DNA from: Pegea sp. RAD2-039
Lineage: Eukaryota; Chordata; Thaliacea; Salpida; Salpidae
NCBI GenBank assembly: GCA_034620365.1
Contig: JAQGEQ010000299.1
Location: 62,001 to 126,000, forward strand
Reading direction: 5' to 3'
DNA: 64,000 nt
Position 1 is the first letter of the stretch. Each line of letters starts with the position of its first letter. The notes under the pieces are model-generated. The model did no database searches. It was given only the letters and a program-made list of their open reading frames with translations, and had not been told where the DNA came from. Shown here piece after piece: positions 51,108 through 62,057 of the stretch. The position numbers were made by a program, and so were the translations under genes.

Positions 51108-54100
51108 TTATTTTCTACTTTCTGACAAACCTAACATTCTATATTCTTCTCGACTAATTTATCTTCTTAAAATAAAACTGAGGGTTACCCGGTTTCACTA
51201 TAGCCACTAACATAAGGACGTTGGTTTTGACTTTCATTTTAGATGGTTTCAAGCAGTCGGTTGTTTAGGAGAAATGTTAAATTTTTTAAATATATGTTTT
51301 TTGTACTTTTCAAGTTTTGTTCTATTCTATAGATTTTTCATTTTTACTGAATTTCTTCAAATATTAATTAAAAAACAAAAATATATTCAATAATTGACCT
51401 AATGATACTGTTCAACAATTGAAATATTCTTTAGATTAGCTAATATTGTCGATTTCTTTTTTAAGTCTTTTTAATTTTATAACTATTGTATATGCAAAAT
51501 TTATCTCCTAATTTCTGTAAAATTATTCATTTATCGTCTTTTTGTTGTCAATTTTGATCGTTAAAATTTGTCTGTAATGCTTTTTTTCTTAAAGAAACAA
51601 AACTAATAATAAGATTACTTAAGGTACAAAATTAAATCTTGCATATATTCTAATTATTTGCACAGAAAATGTTCGGTTTTTCAAATGACAAGTTGTTTTC
51701 TGTCCTATAAAAAGTATTTGAAATACTTTACACAAATATAAATATGTTTAAACTTATTGGGATTTTTACTTATTTCTACACAAATAATTTGTAACAAGTT
51801 ATTAACAATTTTTTTAATATTAATTTAATAAGATTGTTTTTTTAATGTTTTAAACCAAATTGTTAAGTTGACTGTGTATCAACAAAACAACCTTTTGGTT
51901 AGAAAAAAAATAAAAAAATTATATAATTTCATTATTTTGATTTACCAGTTGCGTAAGAAAATGTGATTTATTTATTGTTAAAGAAAATAATGAAGAAACT
52001 TAATTTATTTTAGAACAATTAAAAATAGCGGCTAGCTTTTATGTGTTTATGGTTAAAAATAATTTAATATATTTGACATTAGACATAATTTTAGTATAAA
52101 CATCGATTATCTTTTATAGCTTAAACTGTAATAATGCTTGCTTCATTATCTTTTTATTTATGTTTTGACAATTTTGTTGTTATTAAATTTTATTTAAAAC
52201 TTTTCTTTCAACTATAACAAAAGTTTTATTTTTTTTAATTTTCTAGAAATGTTTTGTTCTTTAAATAAGCAATAATTTTACAATATTTATATTTTAGATC
52301 TTAATATTTCTTACAACTTATATTTTAAGTTAGTCAGACTGTATAGCTATAATAAACTGTTTTCTAATTTTGATTAAAAATCCTTTAAAATATTTTTAAA
52401 ATAAACCTAGCGTGTGCGATGACGTCATCAAGGCGTTAGAACTTTATGTAGATATTTTCAAGTTGTGAAGTCAATTCTACTTTTTGAAATAAATCTAATA
52501 AGCCTTTAAATAAAGATTAAACAAATTTTTTTAAATAAAAAGTGAACAAATGAACATAAATGATATTGATTTTTAAGAAAATTTAAAAAGAGGTTTGAAC
52601 TGATATTGAGAAAAAATCCTGAAATTAAATGTAAAATTATTTACCAGACTTTTCAGAATTATTTTTAATAAAAGCCAGATTGGTTTTATAAGTAATAAAT
52701 GAAATTAAAAACGAATAAAAATTTACTTTCTTAATACAAAGCATTAGCTTTTGTGAAAGACAATTTTAAAACTAAATAATTTATAAATTCAAACATTAGT
52801 AGAAGATAAATAATTTAAATTTTTTTAAATAAATAGCTTTGAACTTCAATCAATCTTTAGTTTAAGCTAGTTTACAATCAATTTGAAAATATCTGGTTGT
52901 TTTCTTGCCGTATTGTAAATAAAGTAATAATAACAAAATGCTAAATATCAAATATTTCAGTTATAGATCTTTCTAAACTTTTCAAATATTTTTGAATTAC
53001 AAAAACACTTATATTTATGAAAAAGTATCTTAGTTACAGCAAACATATACACAAGAATTAAGTATTATTTAAACAAAGTTTTATTATAAATTCGAAATAA
53101 CAAATCAACAATTTTAATAAAAAAGTCCATCATAATTCATCGTCGTCTATAAGTTTAAAAGCTTAAAAATTATATTTCTAAATACTTTTACTTTTGTTTT
53201 ATCTCCACAAACTCATTAATAATTTAACTGATGAGACAGACTAATCCGGGTTCACTTTTTTTAATAATATTCAAACAATATTTATCAGAACTCTTATAAA
53301 AGCCTCAAGTAACTTCTATTATTTAGTCTGTAAAATATCTTATTTCTGCTGACAAAAAATTGTTTAATTCGATTAGGCAATTCCAAATAAAGATATAAAC
53401 TTTTTATATATTAATTTTTTGATTATTTTTATAATATTCATTACGTCAAAGATGGAAATACTTTTAAAAAAACGGAATTAATTTGTGCATATAAAAAAAT
53501 AAAATCACAAGGTGAAAGAAACTAGAGACATTAAAAATACCTTTATACTCAGTAAAATAACTTTTACAATATGTGCCAAATAAAATTAAAGATTTTTAAA
53601 ATGATAAATTCATAACCTTTAAAGAATCTATAAAAAGAATTAATCATCTTGAACAAAACAGAAGGGTTTTCTTTAATGTAAGTTTTTTATTTGTATTTGC
53701 GGCCCTATTTTGGCGTTTATTATTTTTCTAAAGTCAAAAATAAAGAAATGTATCTTTATAAAATAAATTATATGAAATCAACTTATTTATAAATTATATG
53801 TTTATTTTGGTTGATCAAGAACTGGTAACTGCTTGTAACTACAATTTAATATATTTACTTCGGGAATTGTTATGAGGACATACTGAAAATAATGTTCTTT
53901 TAAAAATAACTTCTTTAGCAAACAGTTACGAGTGCGAAAATTTTGCAATATTATTTCATAAAAACTTTCATCATAACATCATACCAACAAACTTTGTCAT
54001 TTGCATCTAATAATATGTGAGTCTTAGACATTTAAACCCGTCTTTATAAATGTTGTTTTTCATTTAATGAGTAGTTTTATTGGCAGCCTTACAAGATCAA

Positions 54101-54580
54101 CCAAAATAGGTTATATCTCAATTTTTGCACTCCTTACTAAGTTTAAGTTATCTTTGGCAACAATTCAAATAAAATTGTTCTCGCGTCATTTGATGTATTT
54201 AAAGAGCGACTTTTATGCTGAATTTTAAATTTTTCTGCAAAGAAAAAGTAATAGTAACGAAAAAAAAACTTATATATAATCATCTGTCTATTTTCACTCA
54301 AACGAAAGCATTTAGGGTTTCTTTTTGCTAAAAAGATATAATATGATATATCAAATACCAATTTCCACACTAACTCTAACTTGGAACAGTATTTTGAGCT
54401 ATCACAGATTTTATTGGCTAAATTTGTTATAAGCTTTGTAGTTTGGAATTAAAAAGTCAGAAAACTTTAACAGCAAAACTAAACCTGAATTTATATAGAG
54501 ATCACCTTTTGATGGAAATATCTCTTAGAAAATAAAAGCTTAGAGAGCCAAATGTAAAATTAAACCCAGCCATGCTAGAA
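51108..54580. other. Spacer downstream of the ZDHHC gene
   Basis: 3.5 kb A+T-rich sequence with no gene seen. It includes one TGACGTCA at 52420-52427. The minus-strand open stretch at 54.14-54.37 kb is Phe/Tyr/Lys-rich and looks random. Confidence 0.55.
51172..51177 (+). terminator. Possible poly(A) signal AATAAA of the ZDHHC gene
   Basis: AATAAA 65 bases downstream of the TAA stop at 51105-51107. The position is reasonable, but the hexamer is frequent in this DNA. Confidence 0.4.
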
Positions 54581-54589
54581 GAAATATAT

Positions 54590-55385
54590 AAAACAGTTGA
54601 TTAGGATCAGAGAGATGAGGCGAGACAAGAACACTGAGTAATGGTGCTGCTTCTGGTGACAACAGTGATACCTTAAGGATCAGCACTGAAGACACATTTA
54701 AGAGCAGTACTGAAGATACAGATGATCACTGGAGGATCTTGGAGGGAGGAATCTAGATTGAAATCTGAATGAGTTTTTGTTGAGAAAATTTGATGTGAAA
54801 CCATCAACTGGAGGATTCAAAAGAAGCTCTCATTTGTTCTTTGGACTTAGATAAACTCTTCTATTGGGAACAATTCTGAAAGAATTGGAGAGTAAATTTA
54901 ACAAAATACAAAGAGATTTGTTCAAGGGAAAGAGAAGATCAAATAAACTGGATAACCAGTTAAATAAATAGAGTTAAAGAATTTGTAGTTGTCAAATTGA
55001 GAAAGAAACTAAGATTTATCTAAACAAAATAGAATTGTCTAAAATCTATATAAGAATATTCAAATTTCCAAACAAATAAGAAGGGATACAATTTGATCAA
55101 AAACTAGTTAAATCGTTACAGATGGCAGATAGCTTTGAATTACAATTATAAGTTTCAGGATAAACAAAAAAATCTGATTTCAGATTTGAAGTTACTAAAC
55201 GTCGACACAATCAATTTCAAAACTAATCATGGAAAATAGGAAAGAAGATAAACTAGTGTGAGTCTATTCAGAATTTAAGTCATTTGTAAAGTCTAAGCAC
55301 TACATCATTTCGTGTTAATGTAACCGTGAATAATGATTAAAATCTTAGCTAAGAAGATACACCATTAAGTTTGAAAATCTACCAG
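54590..55385. pseudogene. Possible decayed coding sequence, unidentified
   Basis: Roughly 800 bases of intermediate composition with short purine-rich, protein-like fragments on the plus strand (for example NGAASGDNSDTLRISTEDTF and later KELESKFNKIQRDLFKGKRR) interrupted by stops and in different frames. It abuts the left end of the duplicated unit at about 55.39 kb and has no counterpart beside the second unit that I can see. It could be a retroelement or host-gene relic; the family was not recognised. Confidence 0.3.
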
Positions 55386-55388
55386 ATA

Positions 55389-57335
55389 GCCAAAACTCAA
55401 GAAACAAAAAACGAAGCAAGTTCAGGTAGAAAAATCACAAATTTATTTTCAATAAAAAACATTTATTGTATAGAAGACCAACAGGCTTCACAACAACAAT
55501 TTGCTTTGAGGTTATCAGTCAGACCAACACAGCTGAAATGGAACCACTCATATGGACACTGAAAGTTGCTGTGAGTAATCAAAAGTAGTTTGGATAAAAT
55601 ACAAAGACTAACATCATCATTGTCACATCCAATCATTTCTCTATAAGATCTTGATTGTAAAAGTAGTATACTGGTTGGTTTGAATTGATTGGAATATTGA
55701 AATTTACGAATGATGTAGCTGTAAATACAAATAATAAAAACTTAAATAACCAGATTCCGTTGGTATATCTTCAAACAAAATGTTGTTTTGAAAGTTTGAT
55801 TGAAAAATATGATTCTAAAGAAGTTTATAACTCGAACAAAAGTTTTAGTTTACTGATTGTAGTTTAGTGCTTCTTCTAAAACTCTTTGATTATTGATAAT
55901 CTTAAATAAAACCATTTGTGAGATTTAATTTTATTCTTCAAAATTCTGCAAAAAAAGTTTTTATTATTTTTATGAAATTTTTATAATTTTCAAATCATCT
56001 CATAATTAAAGAATTTGAAAGTTAAATTTAATTTTCATAAAGTTCTTCAACTTCTATAAACATTTGAAAGATTTTTAATGAACTAAATAACAAAGTAGAT
56101 ATTTTGAAATTAATATCAATGTTCTAAATAAAGTTTACTAAATGCTTACAAATAAATCTATAAATTTTACACTCTACATACCAAGTCAATTAGAACTTAT
56201 CATAAAAATTAGTCTTGTGCTTAGTTTCTGAGGGTAACAATCATAAGCTTGCTTGTATTAGCTGTAAAGTATTTTGTAATGTATTTACTACTTGGATAAT
56301 TGCTTTCACTTACTAGTTTACCAATTCACCTTTTAGTCCTAGAAAGTAATAATTGTTTGAATAAAACTGATCAGATTCTGGAGAAATCTATTTTATTTCT
56401 GTGACAAGTTTTGTAAACCTCCCAAGGAACAACTTTCAAAGCATTTAGGAGCTTTATGTTCTTGTCATATTCTTTGTTTAAAATTTTTTAGTTTAAAATC
56501 TTTAGTGGTTTGTTCATAATTTCAACAAAATCTATGCTTTTTGTCAAATAAATTTAAATTTATTTTTTAAAACCTCTTTTTGATCATCTATTTTTGATTT
56601 CCATGCAGCACTATAGACTGTTATCAGATTAAACAATCTATAGAGCTCTAAGCCAACGAACTAAACAGTTCATAAATCAAATCTTTTGTAAATAATTTAA
56701 ACAAATTTCTTTTGAATTGTGGTTTCACTTCCAACTCAAAATATTTATCAAAAAAAATTGAAAAAGCTCCAAAATAATTTACAAATTTTCTTTCGTTTTG
56801 ATAACGGTTCCAAATCAGTTGCTGCTAACAAATGTTGAAATTAGAAAAGAACTAAGAAAGCATCTCAGTTTGATTAAAAATCAAATATCTAATAGAATCT
56901 TACTGTTATCTGAAGAAAGTTTTCTTTTAGTTGCTGTAGAAGCAAATGAAAGTTTGCTGGAATCGTTTAATCCGGGTGAAACTGTTTCAACTTTCTTGAA
57001 CCTTTTTCCACTTACTAAATTAACTGATGAAGTTTCTACTTCTTTTAATTTCCTACTCAAAAGTTACAATTAATTTTGAAACTTTTTAATTTTTGTTTAT
57101 TTACCTTTTTCTAATCTTTCTGCTCATAGAAGCTGATGCTGGAGGACAAGCTTTGAAGTTGGAAAACTGATCTTTTTTTCCCAGTAGAGCAAGAGAGGAA
57201 GAGGGATTTTTCTTTCTTCTTAGATCTTTACATTTAACTTTTCCAGATCTAGTGGTTTCCCATTCTTTTTCTGTAGAATGTCCTTCACCACTAGATCTTG
57301 TTCTTGCTCTGATATGAAGTGAGACCCTTTCTAAA
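55389..57335. repeat. Direct segmental duplication, unit A
   Basis: Matches 62058-64000 in the same orientation with an offset of about 6669-6671 bases. The left end is near AACTCAAGAAAC; the right end is unknown because unit B runs off the window. Over the first 490 bases I count about eight differences, so identity is about 97-98% by eye, with a few single-base indels. It covers introns and exons of the minus-strand PHD gene. Confidence 0.9.
55442..55447 (-). terminator. Possible poly(A) signal of PHD gene, unit A
   Basis: AATAAA on the minus strand 15 bases after the TAA stop of the PHD exon; a further AATAAA overlaps the stop itself. The same arrangement is present in unit B. Confidence 0.35.
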
Positions 57336-57691
57336 GCAGATGGGGGTTCCTCATCTCCATATTCCTTCAACTCATCTGCAGACATCCCAAGTAATCTCTG
57401 CAGATATCTTTCTTCTTCCTCTCTTGTTCTTGGTTTTCTCTCACTTCTTTTTCTTACAATCTTTTCTTTTATCAACTTCTTTACTTTCTTGTTAGGGATT
57501 CTTTTTTCAAGCATTCTAGATGTAATCATCTTAACTTGATGTAAACTATTTCCAATTTTTCCAAGATCTTCAACACTGTCTTTTCCTCCAACATTTCCTT
57601 CAATCATTTGTAAATCCCTTTTGATCTTTTCAATCTTTTCTTTCAACCTCAACTTGACCTCTTCTCTTTTCTTCACCCGGATGTTAGAATT
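55463..57691 (-). CDS. ING-like PHD-finger gene, unit A (partial; 5' exons not found)
   Basis: Minus-strand exons: 57691-57105 (195 codons plus two bases, acceptor ATTACAG, start NSNIRVKKREE), 57055-56904 (phase-matched across a 49-base intron, ends at a GTAAGA donor or reads to a stop after KILLDI), a PHD exon ending at 55613 and 55558-55463. The large exon is Lys/Arg/Glu-rich and probably coiled-coil with nuclear-localisation-like clusters; its family was not recognised. The last two exons, split by a 54-base intron, read REMIGCDNDD then CPYEWFHFSCVGLT and CCCEAC, a clear match to the H3K4me3-reading PHD finger of Inhibitor of Growth proteins. Where ING has C-x-C before SYGEMIGC, this reads LLLQSRSYREMIGC, so the first two zinc ligands are missing unless an unseen exon supplies them. 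The PHD exon's phase (candidate start 55670) fits the large exon directly, not the 56904 donor. It may be a functional divergent gene or a decaying one. Confidence 0.6.
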
Positions 57692-60036
57692 CTGTAATTC
57701 ATTGAAATTAAAAGTTTATTTAAAAAGAATAATTTCAAATAGTAAAGTTATGTTGAAAGATGTTTTAGTTGTTATATTTATGTGAAGTTATATCGTTTTA
57801 GTGTTTATGACTTCAGTTTTTTAACTATATTTCATATACTTGCTTTTTGCTAATAAAATTATTTTATATTTTCTTTTAAATTTATTTAGTATTACGAATA
57901 GATCGAGATTATATTAAATACTTTCAATTTTGGTTTAAATTACGAAATAAAAAATTAAAAATGATATCTAACATTTTCTACATAGATAAAGTTATTTGAG
58001 TAATTTGTTAAACCTTTTTCTGTCGATAACTTCTCTCCAAACGTTTTAAAGAAATATGTTTGCTTGAAGTTTTGAAAAACTTTTTTTCGATGGTCAATAC
58101 ATGAGTGATTCTTGCCATTATAATGATTTGTACGTAAAATTTCTCTAACTTTTGGAATCCAAATAAACTATGTTATCAACCGCAATATGTAAAATCAAAT
58201 GATTTAATAAAAGTATTTTAGAGCTAGTCTTATCGTTAGTTACGTCATAATGCTACTTCTTCTACTTGATCATTCGATTTTCCTTCTGTAAAGATTATAT
58301 CCTTAATAACAATTTATTTCTAGATATTAAATTTACATATTAAATATTTCAACAGAAATTATCATCAATTATAATTTGATAATTGAACCTTTAATAATAA
58401 TAATTTCAAACATTTAATAATGAAGCTAATCTAGAAGTTATTTTATTAAAAAGTTTAACTTGACAACCTCTAATAAACCAACTAAAGATGTGTTTTTGGA
58501 TATCTTATTTAAAAGCAAAGTACTATTAATGAAATACAATAATCACAAATTTTGGAAATGATCTTTTATATCAATTTTAGAATTAAACAAGTTTCGAAGG
58601 ATAGTTTTGTTAACATACTGTTAAGATATAGATGTAATCTTCTAATTTACTTTTTTCAATTAATATCTTTAAATCAATTAAAATTGTTGCTAAATTTCAA
58701 AAAAGGAATTGTTTAGCAACTTTGTAATTTCTTTGAAATGATGATATGATTAAGATAAGGTGTAAAAATAATAAAGTAATTATTGAATAAAATAATATAT
58801 TTTTTAAGGTAACATAATTTGGTATCAACAGCATTAGCTATTGCAATTAGCTTTTTGATTCTTGCAAAATTAGTGACAGTATTTCATCAAATGAAAAAAC
58901 ATAAGTTATAAATATGTTTGTTCGAAAAAAGAATGTTTTATTTTATCAAACATTACACAAATGTTAGTATTTTACTTATTTCTAAAAGATGAATGCGAAA
59001 CAAATTGTTAGTTGTAGTAAATTGTCAATCTGCAAGCATTTTATTAAGTATTGTATTATTGAAATATTTTTAATTGATTTATCTCAAGTTTTATAAATAT
59101 TATTATTTTACAGCTTAAAGATTTCATTAAACATATCCTAATTTGGCTTTTACATATTATGGCTGAACAATTTCAAATTTAAAAGATAACAAACAAACAA
59201 ACAACTTGTGATTACTGGTCAACAGTAACTTACTTTCCTCTGTTGTGTGCTGATGTATTTTCTGCTTAAACGATTTGGTTTTATTTTTTCAAGTTAAATG
59301 AATTATTTGTAGAATAAATTAAATGCAAAGCTTAATATTTTAACTAGGAAAGGTTATATGTCTGTAAATTATTTTTGCAGTCAATTTTTATTTGTACTTA
59401 ATTATTAAAAATAGTTTTTAGAATACTAAAAAGTATTGTTTGAATTTCAAAAATAATTAGAATGATTTTATTAAATGTTGATTTTGTTGGTTTTCTAGAA
59501 AATTGATTGAATATTAATTAAAACAAATTTCTTATAATTGGTATTATTTTTAGCTTTTTTATCTCAACTAAAAAATTAATTGATTCAATTTTATGGTTAA
59601 ATTCATTTTATTTATTTTCATTTTTATTTATTCCTTTAAAAAAGTTTGATTTAAGAATAATATTCAAATATTAGTTTATATCTACAGTGAAATGAAACAA
59701 AACTTTTACTTTGAATCTTTTCAACAATTTTTTCTGTTTGAAACATTTTTGACATTAATAATAATAATAAAGACCTGCTTCGGCCCAGCATGGCAATGGT
59801 TGGTGTGGTCCAGAAACAGTGTCAAAAGAAAAACACATTAAAGTGAAAAAAGAACTTGAAAAGTGAAATCTTATGTTGATCTTCTTTACTTTATTCTTTG
59901 CTCCTATAAGTGATGTAGTCAAAAGACTTTAGTCAGATTTTGAATGAAGATGGTTCCTTTAGTAGAGACATGAAACGCTTGTTTTAGTAACATTGAGAAG
60001 AAAAACTCAAAGAGTGTTGGGGGTAAGAACACATTC
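57692..60036. other. Spacer or intron upstream of PHD gene, unit A
   Basis: 2.3 kb A+T-rich DNA. It should contain the upstream exon(s) of the minus-strand PHD gene of unit A, because the large exon begins at a splice acceptor, but I could not identify any. A microsatellite-linked G+C-rich patch lies at 59.75-59.83 kb. Confidence 0.45.
59752..59830. repeat. AAT microsatellite next to a G+C-rich repeat-like patch
   Basis: An (AAT)n run of about five units is followed by ACCTGCTTCGGCCCAGCATG and further G+C-rich sequence to about 59822. A simple A+T repeat joined to an unrelated G+C-rich segment is the usual look of the 3' end of a SINE or LINE on the minus strand. The body of such an element was not recognised. 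Confidence 0.35.
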
Positions 60037-60099
60037 CTATATTATTCCACTTTTGGTGGTAAATGATTCAGAGCAGCTTCCATCATACTGGATTGTCTT

Positions 60100-60545
60100 G
60101 TAGTTGCAAATCTGCTCTTTCCTTTTCAGCAAGACATTAGAGGAAGAGGGAGTTTTCTTTCTTCTTAGATCTTTACCATTAACTTTTCTTCCAAATCTAG
60201 TGGTTTCCCAAACTTGTTCTTTTGAATGTCCTTCACCACTAGATCTTGTTCTGATATGAAGTGAGACCCTTTCTAAAGCAGATTGGAGTTCCTCATCTTC
60301 ATATTCCTTCAATTCATCTGAGACATCCCAAGTAATCTCTGCAGATATCTTTCTGCATTTCAATTTCATTTTTTTCGTCAATTTTTTCTATCTTCTCTTT
60401 TCTATCAACTTCTTAACTTTCTTTTTAGAAATCTTCTTTTCAATCATTCCAGATATTATCATTTTAACATGATTTCAAATGTTTTCAGTTTTTTCAAAAT
60501 CCCGAAGACTGCTTTTTTTCTAAAAATATTTTTTTCAATGAGTTC
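60100..60545 (-). pseudogene. Decayed third copy of the coiled-coil exon of the PHD gene
   Basis: The minus strand aligns with the large exon of unit A (57105-57691): ITWDVSDELKEYEDEEL matches the GMSADELKEYGDEEP region, ALERVSLHIRTRSSGEGHSK matches ALERVSLHIRARTRSSGEGH, and KDLRRKKTPSSS matches KDLRRKKNPSSS. Upstream, the K-rich segment (KISKKKVKKLIEKR in one frame) needs at least one frame change and is followed by a stop, and about 40 bases of the R-rich stretch are missing. The match stops after KEQICNYK, before the splice donor and the PHD exons. It is much more diverged than units A and B, so it is an older partial copy. Confidence 0.7.
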
Positions 60546-62057
60546 TTCAAGTTTAGTATCTTTAAATTTACCAAAACTTGATATAAATATGTTTCAAATT
60601 ACTTTTATTTTAATCACAATTCGAGATATAGTCAATGATTTTATGTTTACTTTTCCCTAACCACTCTTCTTGTAATCTTTTAACGAGATTAAATATTTTA
60701 TTTAAATGAATACTTTTATAAAATTCTACTTCATCAATATCTACTTTTATCTTTTTTAACTAACAATAATTTTCATATCTTTTACTAACATAATATTTGA
60801 GAAATATCAGAAAAATATCAGATGTCAATATATGATATTTTCTCAGGTTCTAATGTCATATGGTTGTCTGTTTGTTTCTCATTTACAATAAACCAAATTA
60901 TTCTTACAAAAAGTCTTATTGAATGAGATTTATATTTTGTTGTCTTCTTTTACTACATTTAGAATTAGCAAATTTATTTAATTGAATTTCTTATTTTGTA
61001 AAAAATTTTAATCATTTTATTAAAATCTTTTAGTGATTATTAAAGAATTAAACTTTCCTAATTGATATCTTTCCATTTTTTATACAAAAGTCAATTTTTT
61101 AATTCTTTTATTGAATTAAACTAATACAACATTAGCTGATTAAGTTATGAACAAAATAAAGTAGTTACACAATAAAGAAATTAATATGTTTGGGTCAGAA
61201 GTTTTCAAACTTTTATAGCTGCATTATCACTCCAAAGATATTTGAAAGGTCGCACATTTCTTACAGTAAAATAAGTTGTAAAAGAACAAGTTGTCATTGA
61301 TAACCTAATATTTTTATAAATAAAATCATAAAAGTTCAAATCATGTTTTTTAAATACAAATTTGTCGTTGCTATTTGCTACTAACAATTCAGTTAAGGCA
61401 GGGTAACAATTTTACAAAAGAATTTTAAATATTTGTTAATTTCAGTTATTTACCTTTAAACTAATTTTCATCTTACAACTGATGGCATGTCCAGTTGCTC
61501 CAGTTGAATAAGATCAAAAATCTCCATTTTTTAACAAGGTTAACAAAAGATTTCATCAAAGACAAAATATAGTTTGTTCTACTTATAGAAGATTGAATTT
61601 GTCAATATGTTGATAATAAACTTTTGATATTTCTCAAAATATCTATTAGCTAGATAGTTTGCAAAAGTTACAACATTTTTGGTTTTTCAAAGTCTTTAAA
61701 AGAAACTTTGAAGGTAGATACTAAAGTATCTGAATATGGTTTTAACTCAGTCGTTGCTTACCGTTGTTATTAGTCGCCTTTTACATTTGAATAAATCTCT
61801 CAAAAAATTGAGGTGAAAATAATTTAGATGTATGAAGAAAGGACGTTAAAGTCATTTGTGATCTTCAAATTGGGACATCTAGGAAGCAGCTGCATAGGAA
61901 AAAAATGAAAGAAGGACTAAGAAGACGGCTAAGATTAGAATTGAATATTTGTGTGATACTCAGCTTAATGAAAGAGCATCCGGAAGTTAAATAAACAACT
62001 AAATTTTCAGAAGTTTCTTGAACAAATCTCAATTCAACAAATTTTGTTTTTAGTAAC
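60546..62057. other. Spacer between the decayed copy and unit B
   Basis: 1.5 kb of A+T-rich DNA without a recognised gene. A slightly purine-rich stretch at about 61.84-62.0 kb does not resemble the sequence flanking unit A. Confidence 0.5.

Noticed and set aside
54143-54370. 75-codon minus-strand open frame
   Set aside because: Phe/Tyr-rich and motif-free; no splice context.
55685-55867. Plus-strand 60-codon open frame, repeated at 62354-62536
   Set aside because: No recognisable motif, lies in an intron of the minus-strand gene, and its persistence is explained by recent duplication.
56798-57073. Plus-strand 91-codon open frame, repeated at 63541-63744
   Set aside because: It lies opposite the 57055-56904 exon of the minus-strand PHD gene; it is kept in both units simply because the units are nearly identical.
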